NCBI GenBank assembly: GCA_964531265.1
Contig: CAZHDW010000008.1
Coordinates: 11,981 to 75,980 of the forward strand
DNA length: 64,000 bases
From: Hominenteromicrobium sp964531265
Lineage (GTDB): Bacteria; Bacillota; Clostridia; Oscillospirales; Acutalibacteraceae
Reading direction: 5' to 3'
The notes under the pieces were generated by a model. It did no database searches and was not told the DNA's origin. It was given only the letters and a program-made list of their open reading frames with translations. This document shows, piece after piece, positions 27,289 through 35,866 of the stretch. Numbering within the stretch: the first letter of the stretch is position 1; the number at the start of each line of letters is the position of its first letter. Made by a program: the position numbers and the translations under genes.

Positions 27289-27340
27289 AATTTGAATATC
27301 CTTTCATATAATTATTTCCAATGTATTTGGGATGGGACAA

Positions 27341-27585
27341 ATAAAAAAGCTCGCCCCATGCACAAACATGGGGCGAGCAGGAATAGCTCGCGGTACCACC
27401 CAACTTCGGCGCAAACACGCCCTCTTACGCCTGTAACGGTGCAGCTCCGTCGGAACCTACTGCTCTGTTCAGTCCCGCCGCTCCAAAGAGAACTTCACCC
27501 GTGATCTGCGCAGGCACGCTTTCAGCCGACGGCGTACCCTCTCTGCCCGTAAATGGACGAGTTACTTTTCTTTTTCATCGCGTTT
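27341..27585 (-). ncRNA. T-box leader RNA controlling pheST
   Basis: On the minus strand the leader contains an AGTAAC element in the 5' region (stem I), a GGGTGAAGTTCTCTTTGGAG stretch that may hold the Phe specifier (UUC or UUU), the T-box sequence GGGTGGTACCGCGAG (complement of about 27386-27400), and a 14-bp terminator formed by CTCGCCCCATG and CATGGGGCGAG followed by CTTTTTT. Uncharged tRNA-Phe would bind the specifier and T-box and favour the antiterminator. The exact specifier codon is not certain. Confidence 0.92.
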
Positions 27586-27591
27586 AAGGGT

Positions 27592-27620
27592 ATTTTAGCA
27601 CAAAAGTATCTGCATTTCAA
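27592..27620 (-). promoter_or_regulatory. pheS: Promoter of the pheST T-box transcript
   Basis: TTGAAA and TAAAAT are 17 bp apart on the minus strand, placing the start of transcription near 27585, at the beginning of the T-box leader. Confidence 0.65.
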
Positions 27621-27689
27621 GTTTTTTCTCTTTTTTTACAAAGTAAAGCCGGATATGGCTGGTTTAGAGAAAATTCACAAATAGCGCAG

Positions 27690-27718
27690 TTGAATTTCCA
27701 TCCACTCTATGCTATAAT
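27690..27718 (+). promoter_or_regulatory. Promoter of the 27753 membrane-protein gene
   Basis: TTGAAT and TATAAT are 17 bp apart, with TGC right before the -10; the gene starts 34 bases downstream. Confidence 0.65.
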
Positions 27719-27752
27719 TGTAAATAAATTAAATTGATTAGGATGGATATTG

Positions 27753-28286
27753 ATGTTAACAGATGTTTTTGTAGAATATATGGTGAAGAAAAAGCTCGGC
27801 ACCAAGGATATACTTATAAGCCTCGGCGCGATAATTCTCGGCGCTGTGCTTACATTTATCGGCTTCCTCTTCACAACGATAGCGCCTATGATACCGTTCT
27901 TTGTTCTGTGCGCCGTGGTTTACGGAGTATACAGGTTGATAACCTCCCGTATGATCGAGTTTGAGTACAGCATCACAAACGGCGATATTTCTATCGACAA
28001 GATAATGAACCGCAAGTCCCGCAAGCGCCTCACCTCCTTTGATGCCAAGAACATAGAGGAAATGGGCAAGTACACCGAAAACGAGCAGAGACTTAAGAAC
28101 AGAAGGGTCGATAAGGTGATCTTTGCCTCCGAGACCGATGATGGCAAGGATGCATGGTACGTCATCGCAAAGAGCAGAAAGACGGGCCTTACGCTTCTCG
28201 TCTTCTCTCCGGATGATCGCTGCATCGAGGCTATTAAGCCGTTTATGGACAGAAGACTGCGTTTCGAGATATTCGGACGCGGCTAA
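27753..28286 (+). CDS. Small membrane protein, DUF6106-like
   Basis: 177 aa. Two adjacent membrane helices (about 20-60) are followed by a cytoplasmic domain beginning ITSRMIEFEYSITNGDISIDKI, which has the look of a PH-like (bPH) beta domain. I associate the pattern with the DUF6106 family from memory. Function is unknown. GGATGG lies upstream of ATG 27753; an in-frame TTG is 3 bases earlier. It has its own promoter and terminator. Confidence 0.7.
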   Translation: MLTDVFVEYMVKKKLGTKDILISLGAIILGAVLTFIGFLFTTIAPMIPFFVLCAVVYGVYRLITSRMIEFEYSITNGDISIDKIMNRKSRKRLTSFDAKNIEEMGKYTENEQRLKNRRVDKVIFASETDDGKDAWYVIAKSRKTGLTLLVFSPDDRCIEAIKPFMDRRLRFEIFGRG

Positions 28287-28298
28287 TATCGAAGCTGA

Positions 28299-28327
28299 GC
28301 AGTCGCATTTGTGTGCGGCTGCTTTTG
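28299..28327 (+). terminator. Terminator after the DUF6106-like gene
   Basis: GCAGTCGCA and TGCGGCTGC pair over 9 bp (one G-U) and are followed by TTTTG. Confidence 0.7.
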
Positions 28328-28392
28328 ATTTATCTTGCTTATCTTTTATCGGCTGATATTATGAAGCTAACAATGTATCGAGGGGTGAAGAG

Positions 28393-29898
28393 ATGAAGGT
28401 GCTTTCTGCGGCTGAAATACGTGCGCTTGAGGAATGTGCGGTGGATGCAGGTGTTTCATGGGAGGAGCTCATGGAGAATGCAGGTGCAGCCTGTGCCGAT
28501 CATATCAGAGAAATTACGGATGTTGAGGGCAGGAGCGTTGTTATCCTTTGCGGAAAGGGCAATAACGGCGGCGACGGCTTTGTTATCGCACGGCTGCTGA
28601 ATGCGGCAGGTGCGGAGGTATCGGTCGTTCTTATGCAGGGGGCGCCGTCAACGGAGCTTTCACAGCAGGCATATGACAGGCTGACAAGGGGAATAAATAT
28701 ATATTTGCCGAAGGATGCCTTAAGGTTGATAGACGGCGCGGACATTATAGTAGATGCAATTTTCGGATTTGGCTTCAAGGGGACTCTTCCGAAGAACATA
28801 GAGAGTGTTGTCGAGTATGCGAATGCCGCACATGCGCTGAGAATATCGGTCGACATTCCGAGTGGTGCCGAGTGCGATACCGGAGCGGTGGCCGGGGTAT
28901 GCTTTAAAGCCGAGCATACCGTTACCTTTACTGCAATGAAGCCTGCCGGTGTCGTCTATCCTGCCGCCGGCTATGGCGGAAAAACAGTTGTGCGCCGGGT
29001 TGGGATAAAGGATGAATTCATAAACATGATGCCTATTGACATTCATTCGGTTGAATTGTCGAATATTTGCCCGCTGTTTCCGAAAAGAGACCCGGAGGGA
29101 CACAAGGGCACATACGGAAGACTGCTTCTGATATGCGGAAGCGTCGGCATGGCAGGTGCTGCGATAATGGCGGCTCGTGCGGCACTGAGAAGCGGAGTCG
29201 GATTGCTGAACATCGCGATACCGCATCCGCTGTATCAGATAATGGCGCAGGCTGTTCCGGAGGCTGTTTTTACGCTGTATGATACCGATGACTCCATGGA
29301 AAGCTGCATCGGCGAAGCTCTTTCAAAGGCCGATGTGTGCCTTATAGGCTGCGGTCTCGGTACAGCGGACTATGCCGAAAGACTGGTGGAGTATGTGCTC
29401 AAAAACGCCGGGTGCCGGTTGGTTTTGGATGCCGATGCCCTGAATATAATTTCAGCCTCGCCGGAAAAGCTGCATATGGCGAAGAAGCCGGTGATAATCA
29501 CGCCCCATCCCGGAGAGATGTCGCGTCTGTGCGGCAGGTCGATATCGGATATCGCGAGGGACAGGATCGGTACGGCCAAGGAGTTTGCCGCAAAGCACGG
29601 CGCTTATGTGGTATTAAAGGGTGCGGGAACGGTTACGGCGGCGCCGGACGGTGAGGTGTTCATAAATACCACGGGAAACCCGGGTATGGCAAAGGGCGGA
29701 AGCGGCGATGTCCTGGCCGGGATAGTGGGCTCGCTGTCGGCGCAGGGTATGAAGCCGCTTGAGGCCGCATATTCCGCGGTGTATATTCACGGGGCTGCCG
29801 GTGATATATGTGCCGAGGAGCTGTCACAGCACTCCATGCAGCCTACGGATATTATAGAGACACTGCCGAAGGAATTTTTGAAAATAGAGAAGCGATAA
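28393..29898 (+). CDS. nnr: Bifunctional NAD(P)H-hydrate epimerase / ADP-dependent dehydratase
   Basis: 501 aa. The N-terminal half (about 1-215) is the YjeF_N epimerase with GKGNNGGDGFVIAR. The C-terminal half (about 220-500) is the ribokinase-fold dehydratase with ITPHPGEMSRL, VLKGAGT and NPGMAKGGSGDVLAG. Together they repair NADHX and NADPHX hydrates. The domain order and length match the usual fusion. The family often lies next to acpS, alr or a mazF-type gene; here the mazF-type gene follows. Confidence 0.96.
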   Translation: MKVLSAAEIRALEECAVDAGVSWEELMENAGAACADHIREITDVEGRSVVILCGKGNNGGDGFVIARLLNAAGAEVSVVLMQGAPSTELSQQAYDRLTRGINIYLPKDALRLIDGADIIVDAIFGFGFKGTLPKNIESVVEYANAAHALRISVDIPSGAECDTGAVAGVCFKAEHTVTFTAMKPAGVVYPAAGYGGKTVVRRVGIKDEFINMMPIDIHSVELSNICPLFPKRDPEGHKGTYGRLLLICGSVGMAGAAIMAARAALRSGVGLLNIAIPHPLYQIMAQAVPEAVFTLYDTDDSMESCIGEALSKADVCLIGCGLGTADYAERLVEYVLKNAGCRLVLDADALNIISASPEKLHMAKKPVIITPHPGEMSRLCGRSISDIARDRIGTAKEFAAKHGAYVVLKGAGTVTAAPDGEVFINTTGNPGMAKGGSGDVLAGIVGSLSAQGMKPLEAAYSAVYIHGAAGDICAEELSQHSMQPTDIIETLPKEFLKIEKR

Positions 29899-30005
29899 CA
29901 CACGATCACGTAAACGGAATATAATGGAGGGACGGCATTGATGTTTAACTGCCGTAAAAATGGGTAAGAATATAACCGAAAGATATATTTCGGAGCGTGA
30001 AAGAT

Positions 30006-30356
30006 GTGAATGTTCGAAGAGGAGATATTTATTATGCCGATCTCAGTCCGGTGGTCGGCAGTGAACAGGGCGGAGTCAGACCTGTTCTGATAGTGCAGAA
30101 CGATGTCGGCAATCGTTTCAGCCCCACTGTGATAGCTGCGGCAATAACCAGCCAGAGGGATAAGACGAATTTGCCGACACATATTGCTCTTCAGGCTGAA
30201 CGCACAGGGCTGCAAAAGGATTCCATTGTTCTGCTTGAGCAGGTGAGAACCATAGACAAGCACAGGCTCAAGGAGAAAATGGGTAAGCTGGATGAAGCTG
30301 CAATGCAGCGTGTGAATGAAGCCATAGGTGTCAGTTTTGGCCTTTACAATACATAG
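30006..30356 (+). CDS. ndoA: MazF/NdoA-type mRNA endoribonuclease
   Basis: 116 aa. The N-terminus MNVRRGDIYYADLSPVVGSEQGGVRPVLI and the inner ITSQ and LEQVRTIDKHRL segments are diagnostic of the EndoA/MazF group, which cuts mRNA at short sequences. GTG 30006 is preferred since it gives the normal N-terminus; GTG 29997 would add three residues. GGAG lies 10 nt upstream. No ribbon-helix-helix antitoxin gene precedes it, which is unusual for B. subtilis-type NdoA. Confidence 0.88.
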   Translation: MNVRRGDIYYADLSPVVGSEQGGVRPVLIVQNDVGNRFSPTVIAAAITSQRDKTNLPTHIALQAERTGLQKDSIVLLEQVRTIDKHRLKEKMGKLDEAAMQRVNEAIGVSFGLYNT

Positions 30357-30367
30357 AGTAGGGGCCG

Positions 30368-30409
30368 AAAAAAGCGCGGTAGGATCATAGCGATCCACCG
30401 CGCTTTTTG
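30368..30409. terminator. Two-way terminator between mazF-type gene and trmO
   Basis: AAAAAGCGCGG...CCGCGCTTTTT form a long stem with T-runs on both strands. It separates two convergent genes. Confidence 0.85.
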
Positions 30410-30416
30410 ATTTTGA

Positions 30417-31109
30417 TCATTTATTATCGGATAGCTTATCTATCCCCGTAACCGTCAGAAGATCATCACGAACCGTGAAATGTATCTCATAGCCCGCAAA
30501 TGGAAATCCGAATACGCGCTGAGGGTCACTGATGTACTGCGGTCTCGGGTCATTGGACAGTATCTCTTCGAGTGCCTTTAGCTTTGCTTTCGGAAAGCGT
30601 TCGGCAAGCTCGTCGGAAATCTCGACCTCCAGCCGATAGCCGAGACGCTCATCGGCAAAGCCGCCAACGGCCTCCGGATGGCTGTCGGTATAGGCAAGGT
30701 AGGGCTTGATGTCGTATATCGGTGTGCCGTCCATTAAGTCGGCTCCGGAGATATGTATAACCGTCCCGTCAACGGTCTTTTCCGTTCCAAGAAGCTTTAC
30801 CGACGACAACCCGATGGGGTTAGGCCTGAATGGAGAGCGTGTTGCGAACACACCGAGGCGCTTGTTGCCGCCGAGACGCGGCGGACGTACAGTGGGCGAC
30901 CAGGTGTCGCGCTGAGCTTCGGAGAATTTCCAGATCAGCCAGAGGTGCGAAAAGCCCTCAAGCCCCCTGAGTGCATCCTCGTTTCGAAATTCCGGAGTGA
31001 AAACTATCGTGGAGCGAAGCTCTGTCAGTCCGCTTTGACGCGGAATGCCGAATTTTGTGGGGAAATCAGTCCTGATATGTGCTATCACCCTCATCTCGTC
31101 CGTCATCAT
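30417..31109 (-). CDS. trmO: tRNA (t6A37) N6-methyltransferase TrmO
   Basis: 230 aa TsaA/YaeB family protein that uses S-adenosylmethionine to methylate t6A37 to m6t6A in tRNA-Thr. The fingerprint RRPPRLGG-like PTVRPPRLGGNKRLGVFATRSPFRPNPIGLS region and the C-terminal domain (DPRPQYISDPQRVFGF) are present. Its ATG overlaps the MATE stop by 4 bases (ATGA), so it is coupled to that gene. Confidence 0.92.
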   Translation of the reverse strand: MMTDEMRVIAHIRTDFPTKFGIPRQSGLTELRSTIVFTPEFRNEDALRGLEGFSHLWLIWKFSEAQRDTWSPTVRPPRLGGNKRLGVFATRSPFRPNPIGLSSVKLLGTEKTVDGTVIHISGADLMDGTPIYDIKPYLAYTDSHPEAVGGFADERLGYRLEVEISDELAERFPKAKLKALEEILSNDPRPQYISDPQRVFGFPFAGYEIHFTVRDDLLTVTGIDKLSDNK

Positions 31110-32494
31110 TTTGCGGTCTCCACTGTAGTGTCCTGCTTTACGCTGAAGAGCTTTTTCGACTTGATAAGGAAGGTCAGCGTGGTCACTGTTGCCGCAAGGA
31201 TATCACTGATCGGCTCTGCAAGGAACACGGCGAAAACCTTGTCCTCGAAGAAGAGCGGAAGAATGAATATAAGGGGTATGAGGAGAATGAGCTTTCTGAG
31301 GCATGCAAGCAGCAGACTGACCTTTGCCTCGCCGACGGCCAAAAAGGTCTGCTGGCAGCTTATCTGGAAACCCAGCGAGAATGCGCCGCAGAGGAATATG
31401 CGCATGGCCCAGGTTGTATATTCGACAAGTACAGTGTCTGAGGTGAAAATTCCGGCAAAGAAATTCGGCACCAGCAGCACTGCCCCCCAGAAAACTATCG
31501 CATATGCGGCACAGGAGACGAGCTGGCAGCGGAAGGCTTCCTTAACTCTTTCAACCTTCTTTGCACCGTAGTTGAAGCTGATTATCGGCTGCCCGCCCTG
31601 ACAGATGCCCTGTAGCGGCATGGTGAGAAGCTGATTCATGCTGTTGAGGATCGTCATCGCGCCGACGGCAAGGTCACCGCCAAAGCGTGAAAGACTGGAG
31701 GTAAAGCTGATAGAGAGCAGACTTTCGGTGGAAAGCATGACGAAGGTGGACACACCAAGTCCGAGACAGGGGAGAATTATGCGCGGTATGAGCTTGAGAT
31801 TTGCGAATTTCAGGCGGAGATTGGTCTTTTTGCCTGTGAGAAATTTGAATATCCACACTGCGCTTACGGTCTGGCTGAGAACTGTTGCAAAAGCTGCACC
31901 CTTAACGCCCATGTCGAAAACGAAAATGAAGATCGGATCGAGAATGATGTTTATCACAGCACCTATAACGGTCGTGAGCATGCTCGTCTTCGCAAAGCCC
32001 TGAGTAGTGATAAAGGGATTCATGCCCATGACGACAAGCACGAAGATGCTGCCGAGTATGTATATTCTTCCGTAATCCACAGCATACGGAAGAGTGCTGT
32101 CGCTTGCGCCGAACAGTCTGAGAAGATCGGGAGCGAAGATATAGAACACTACAGTGAGCACTACCGAGAAAAGAATGAGCGTTGTAAAGCAGTTGCCCAT
32201 GGTCTTTTCCGCCTCGTCCTTATCGCCACGGCCCATGGCGATAGCTGCACGCGGTGCGCCGCCGGAGCCTGGCATCATGGCAAATGCGGTTATCAGCATG
32301 AGTATCGGCGTGAAAAGGCCGACACCTGTAAGGGCGGTTCCGCCGACCTCCGGAATATGGCCTATATAGATTCTGTCAACGATGTTGTACAGCAGATTTA
32401 TTACCTGACCGATAATGGCAGGTACTGCGAGCTGTACCATTAGTTTTTTAATACTGCCGGATCCCATATCGCGGCTCGTATTAGCTTTCGACAT
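31106..32494 (-). CDS. MATE-family efflux transporter, second copy
   Basis: 462 aa, twelve membrane helices. The N-terminus MGSGSIKKLMVQLAVPAIIGQVINLLYNIVDRIYIGHI is typical of the DinF-like branch. ATG 32494 is chosen because AAGGAG lies 11 nt upstream; the in-frame GTG at 32506 sits directly on that site. It differs from the MATE gene at 11905 and is cotranscribed with trmO. Confidence 0.9.
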   Translation of the reverse strand: MSKANTSRDMGSGSIKKLMVQLAVPAIIGQVINLLYNIVDRIYIGHIPEVGGTALTGVGLFTPILMLITAFAMMPGSGGAPRAAIAMGRGDKDEAEKTMGNCFTTLILFSVVLTVVFYIFAPDLLRLFGASDSTLPYAVDYGRIYILGSIFVLVVMGMNPFITTQGFAKTSMLTTVIGAVINIILDPIFIFVFDMGVKGAAFATVLSQTVSAVWIFKFLTGKKTNLRLKFANLKLIPRIILPCLGLGVSTFVMLSTESLLSISFTSSLSRFGGDLAVGAMTILNSMNQLLTMPLQGICQGGQPIISFNYGAKKVERVKEAFRCQLVSCAAYAIVFWGAVLLVPNFFAGIFTSDTVLVEYTTWAMRIFLCGAFSLGFQISCQQTFLAVGEAKVSLLLACLRKLILLIPLIFILPLFFEDKVFAVFLAEPISDILAATVTTLTFLIKSKKLFSVKQDTTVETAK

Positions 32495-32530
32495 GTTTTG
32501 AAACACTCCTTGATAATTGAAATACTACCT

Positions 32531-32559
32531 ATTATATTGTCTGATTATGAACATTTCAA
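32531..32559 (-). promoter_or_regulatory. Promoter of the MATE-trmO pair
   Basis: TTGAAA and TATAAT on the minus strand are 17 bp apart, 37 bases before the start codon. Confidence 0.65.
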
Positions 32560-32655
32560 GAATCGAACGGCATAAATCAAATAAAAACTAAAAACAGCAT
32601 GACCGTGCACGTGTTTTCGGCAGAATATATGCGCCCTATATGCTATGCTGTGAAA

Positions 32656-33300
32656 TCATATCAGGGAGAGAAATGCGCGGAAAAGCTTTTCGCCGTCCAC
32701 GGCATCGGGGCGAATATGAGCAAACGAAATGCGCTCCGGGTGGAACTGAACGCCGAGCACACGACCATTTTCATGAATAAAGCCCTCGATTATGCCCTCG
32801 TCGCTGATGCATGTCGCAATAAGCCCGTCGCCGAGCTTGTCGACTGCCTGATGATGCGAGCTGTTAACCGAGAATCTGACACCGTACATTCTCTTGATGA
32901 ACGGATGCAGCGCCCTGACCTCATGCACATTATCAATACCCTCGCCGAGCATAACATGACGATCAGCACAGGAAATGTGCTGTATCATTGTGCCGCCGAG
33001 AGCCACATTGATTATCTGATGGCCGCGGCAGATACCGAATATCGGCTTGTTTTGCTCCATAAAACGATGTACAAGCTCTATCTCGTCGTTGTCACGGGAT
33101 TCATCTATGCCGACGCTTGCCGTGTTTTCCTGACCGTAGCGTGCCGGGTCTATGTCCGCTCCACCCGGGATGAGCAGTGCGTCACAGGCGTCGGCTTCGG
33201 AAAGCTCCATTGACACTACGGGCTGAGCACCGCATGCGGTAAGAGCATCGCGATAGTTTTTGTAATCGTCAGAAGTGCCTCTTAAAAAAACCTTTTTCAT
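32656..33300 (-). CDS. Class I glutamine amidotransferase-like (C26) gamma-glutamyl hydrolase
   Basis: 214 aa. The nucleophile Cys is in FGICRGHQIIN and the His/Glu of the triad in GVQFHPERIS. The family includes PuuD, which cleaves gamma-glutamyl-GABA; the PGGADIDPARYG loop fits it. No putrescine genes are near, so the substrate is unproven. GGAGGTAACGAT precedes the ATG. Confidence 0.87.
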   Translation of the reverse strand: MKKVFLRGTSDDYKNYRDALTACGAQPVVSMELSEADACDALLIPGGADIDPARYGQENTASVGIDESRDNDEIELVHRFMEQNKPIFGICRGHQIINVALGGTMIQHISCADRHVMLGEGIDNVHEVRALHPFIKRMYGVRFSVNSSHHQAVDKLGDGLIATCISDEGIIEGFIHENGRVLGVQFHPERISFAHIRPDAVDGEKLFRAFLSLI

Positions 33301-33347
33301 ATCGTTACCTCCGAATGTTTAAGAAATTACAGCTTAACATCATATTA

Positions 33348-33376
33348 ATTGTAGCACAGTGTGGGAATACTTTCAA
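33348..33376 (-). promoter_or_regulatory. Promoter of the C26 hydrolase gene
   Basis: TTGAAA and TACAAT are 17 bp apart on the minus strand with TGC before the -10. The element overlaps the upstream region of the divergent carboxypeptidase gene. Confidence 0.6.
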
Positions 33377-33390
33377 TAAAAGGAGAGTGC

Positions 33391-34203
33391 ATGAAATTGA
33401 AGAATAGCAGAAAAACATGGCTAAACAACCGACAAGTAACGGAGATCAGGCTGTATAGAGCAGTCGGCCGGAAATATGCGAGGGAGGTAATGCTGAGCTT
33501 CCTCGGAATGCTGCTGGCTCTTATTATGACCGCACTGCTTGCGATGCCGCATTTGATGCGCGAGCCGATAGAGGTCGCTGCCGTGCCGGAGATAATTCAG
33601 GAGAGCCCGGCTTCGTCCGAAGTGGTAATCGATCATCCCGAAAGAACGGAAAAGGATGAGCTTTTGCTGCTTGTGAATGCGGATAATGCACTGCCGCAGG
33701 ATATGAAGATAGTGACGCGCTCCTACGATGGAGTTGAAATAAATGCAGTGATCTATATTGACCTGTGTGCACTGATGGATGCGGCCTACCATGATGATGT
33801 GACGCTGTGGCTGGCATCGGGCTACAGAAGCGTTGAAAAGCAGCGGGAAATACTCGAAAGGGCAGTTTCAAACAGGATGAGTTCGGGTATGACGGAGGAG
33901 GAAGCCCTAGAGGATGCGCTGATGACGATACAGAGTCCGGGTCACAGCGAGCATCACACCGGCATGGCAATAGATTTCAATGATGTTAAGTTTGATTTTG
34001 AGAATACCGAGACCTATACCTGGCTCAGGGCGAACGCCGCCGCATATGGCTTTGTTGAGCGGTATCCGAGGGAAAAGGAGGCTGTGACGGGCATTGCCTA
34101 TGAGCCGTGGCATTTCAGGTATGTCGGAAGAGAGCACGCAAGAAAAATGTATGAGCTGAACATGTGTCTTGAGGAGTATGTGGAATATCTGTACGGAGAA
34201 TAG
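33391..34203 (+). CDS. Membrane-anchored D,D-carboxypeptidase (VanY-like, M15B)
   Basis: 270 aa. An N-terminal membrane helix (about 32-52) is followed by an extracellular peptidase domain with SEHHTGMAIDF (zinc His and Asp) and EPWHFRY (second His), the M15B fingerprint. It trims D-Ala from peptidoglycan stem peptides. ATG 33391 follows AAAGGAGAG; an in-frame ATG at 33361 lacks a site. No other van genes are present, so this is likely general wall trimming and not glycopeptide resistance. Confidence 0.88.
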   Translation: MKLKNSRKTWLNNRQVTEIRLYRAVGRKYAREVMLSFLGMLLALIMTALLAMPHLMREPIEVAAVPEIIQESPASSEVVIDHPERTEKDELLLLVNADNALPQDMKIVTRSYDGVEINAVIYIDLCALMDAAYHDDVTLWLASGYRSVEKQREILERAVSNRMSSGMTEEEALEDALMTIQSPGHSEHHTGMAIDFNDVKFDFENTETYTWLRANAAAYGFVERYPREKEAVTGIAYEPWHFRYVGREHARKMYELNMCLEEYVEYLYGE

Positions 34204-34210
34204 TCGATAA

Positions 34211-34240
34211 AAACGGAGAAGTTTACTTTCTCCGTTTTTT
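34211..34240 (+). terminator. Terminator of the carboxypeptidase gene
   Basis: AAACGGAGAA and TTCTCCGTTT pair around a 7-base loop and are followed by a run of T. Confidence 0.85.
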
Positions 34241-34243
34241 GTG

Positions 34244-34272
34244 TTGCAAAATCGTCTTAGGAGTTATATAAT
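34244..34272 (+). promoter_or_regulatory. gltX: Promoter of gltX
   Basis: TTGCAA and TATAAT are 17 bp apart, immediately after the previous terminator and about 110 bases before the gene. Confidence 0.65.
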
Positions 34273-34290
34273 TAGCTTTATATTGGATAA

Positions 34291-34366
34291 TTGGCGGCAA
34301 AAGAGGCTTTTGCCCGTCAAGCTAAGGGGTGAAGTGCCTTTTTGCGCTAATTCAGCACCCCGCAGA
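34291..34366 (+). promoter_or_regulatory. Structured leader of gltX
   Basis: Two stems are seen. GGCAAAAG (34296-34303) pairs with CTTTTGCC (34307-34314). GGGGTG (34326-34331) pairs with CACCCC (34356-34361) around an inner stem AGTGC/GCGCT (34333-34337 with 34344-34348). There is no T-box sequence and no U-run after the second stem. It may be a regulatory leader acting on translation, but I do not recognise a known class. Confidence 0.4.
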
Positions 34367-34382
34367 AAGGAAAGTGGAAATT

Positions 34383-35825
34383 ATGGTACGCACTCGATTT
34401 GCGCCCAGTCCTACTGGCTTTATGCACGTCGGTAACCTGAGAACCGCACTCTATGAATATCTTGTTGCCAAGTCACAGCAAGGTCGTTTTGTGCTCAGAA
34501 TTGAAGATACCGATCAGGAACGCTTTGTTGAAGGCGCAACTGACATCATCTATAATACATTGAAGCAAGTTGGCATGCAGCATGACGAAGGCCCGGATAT
34601 CGGCGGCGAATTCGGCCCGTATATACAGAGTGAGCGTAAGGACATGTATAAGCCCTACGCTGAGCAGCTCGTACGTGACGGCAAGGCATACTATTGCTTC
34701 TGCACAAAGGAAAGACTTGAGTCCATCCATGCGGACGGCTCCTTCGGCGGATATGACCGCCACTGCCGTGATCTGCCTCAGGAGGAGGTACAGCGCCTGC
34801 TCGATGCCGGAACTCCGTATGTTATTCGTCAGCGCGTGCCGCTCGAGGGTGCAACCTCATTTGATGATACCGTTTACGGCACAATAACCATCGAAAACAA
34901 GGAGATCGAGGATCAGGTTCTGCTTAAGTCCGACGGTTTCCCGACATATAATTTCGCAAATGTTATCGATGACCACCTCATGAACATAACTCATGTTGTG
35001 CGCGGCAGCGAATACCTCACCTCCACACCGAAGTACAATCTTCTCTACGAGGCATTCGGCTGGGAAAAGCCGGTTTACGTGCATCTTCCGCTCATTATGG
35101 GCAAGAATGCCGACGGCACAGTATCAAAGCTTTCAAAGCGTCATGGCTCCACAAGCTTCCAGGGACTTATCGATGACGGCTACCTGGCAGAGGCTATCAC
35201 AAACTATATCGCTCTGCTCGGCTGGTGCCCGAAGGATAATCAGGAGATTTTCTCCCTCAAGGAGCTTGAAAGCGCATTCTCCATCGACGGCATAAGCAAG
35301 TCTCCGGCTGTCTTTGACTATGACAAGCTTCTGTGGCTCAACGGCGAGTACATCAAAAAGATGTCTGCAGAGGAGTTCAGAGAGAACGCCATGCCGTACT
35401 ACAAAGAGGTGTTCGGCGATGCTGAGAAGCCGTGGGAGGTTCTGGATACCATATTGCAGCCGCGAGTTTCAAAGTTCATCGAGATACCGCAGCTTCTGTC
35501 CTTCTTCAAGGAGCTTCCGGAGTATAGCGCAGAGCTGTTTGTAAATAAGAAGAGCAAGACAAATCTCGAGAATTCACCGGTAATGCTGAAGGCTGCCGTT
35601 GAGGTGCTTTCCGGCATTGAGAGCTGGAATGTCGATACGATACATGAGGCTCTGATCTCTCTGGCTCAGAAGCTGGAGGTCAAGAACGGCACATTGCTGT
35701 GGCCGGTACGTATTGCCGCAGCCGGACAGACCGTTACACCGGGCGGTGCTATGGAGATACTTGCTGTGCTCGGAAAGGAAGAGGCACTTCGCCGTCTGAA
35801 TATCGGCCTTGAGAAGCTCGGCTGA
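34383..35825 (+). CDS. gltX: Glutamyl-tRNA synthetase
   Basis: 480 aa class I synthetase. The HIGH-type motif is FAPSPTGFMHVGN at the N-terminus and the KMSKS-type motif is SKLSKRHG (about 240-247). The C-terminal helical anticodon-binding domain is complete. GAAAGG and a second AAGTGG stretch precede ATG 34383. With glnS directly downstream, it need charge only tRNA-Glu. Confidence 0.96.
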   Translation: MVRTRFAPSPTGFMHVGNLRTALYEYLVAKSQQGRFVLRIEDTDQERFVEGATDIIYNTLKQVGMQHDEGPDIGGEFGPYIQSERKDMYKPYAEQLVRDGKAYYCFCTKERLESIHADGSFGGYDRHCRDLPQEEVQRLLDAGTPYVIRQRVPLEGATSFDDTVYGTITIENKEIEDQVLLKSDGFPTYNFANVIDDHLMNITHVVRGSEYLTSTPKYNLLYEAFGWEKPVYVHLPLIMGKNADGTVSKLSKRHGSTSFQGLIDDGYLAEAITNYIALLGWCPKDNQEIFSLKELESAFSIDGISKSPAVFDYDKLLWLNGEYIKKMSAEEFRENAMPYYKEVFGDAEKPWEVLDTILQPRVSKFIEIPQLLSFFKELPEYSAELFVNKKSKTNLENSPVMLKAAVEVLSGIESWNVDTIHEALISLAQKLEVKNGTLLWPVRIAAAGQTVTPGGAMEILAVLGKEEALRRLNIGLEKLG

Positions 35826-35866
35826 TCCGAACACGACCTAATTATACGAAAGGTACGGTTATATAT

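Noticed and set aside
29941..30005. Short frames before the mazF-type gene considered as an antitoxin
   Set aside because: The candidate frames either stop after 8 codons or have no ribosome site and no ribbon-helix-helix pattern.
33391..34203. VanY-like protein considered as a sign of glycopeptide resistance
   Set aside because: No vanS/R, vanH, ligase or vanX genes are present, and VanY-like carboxypeptidases are common in wall maintenance.
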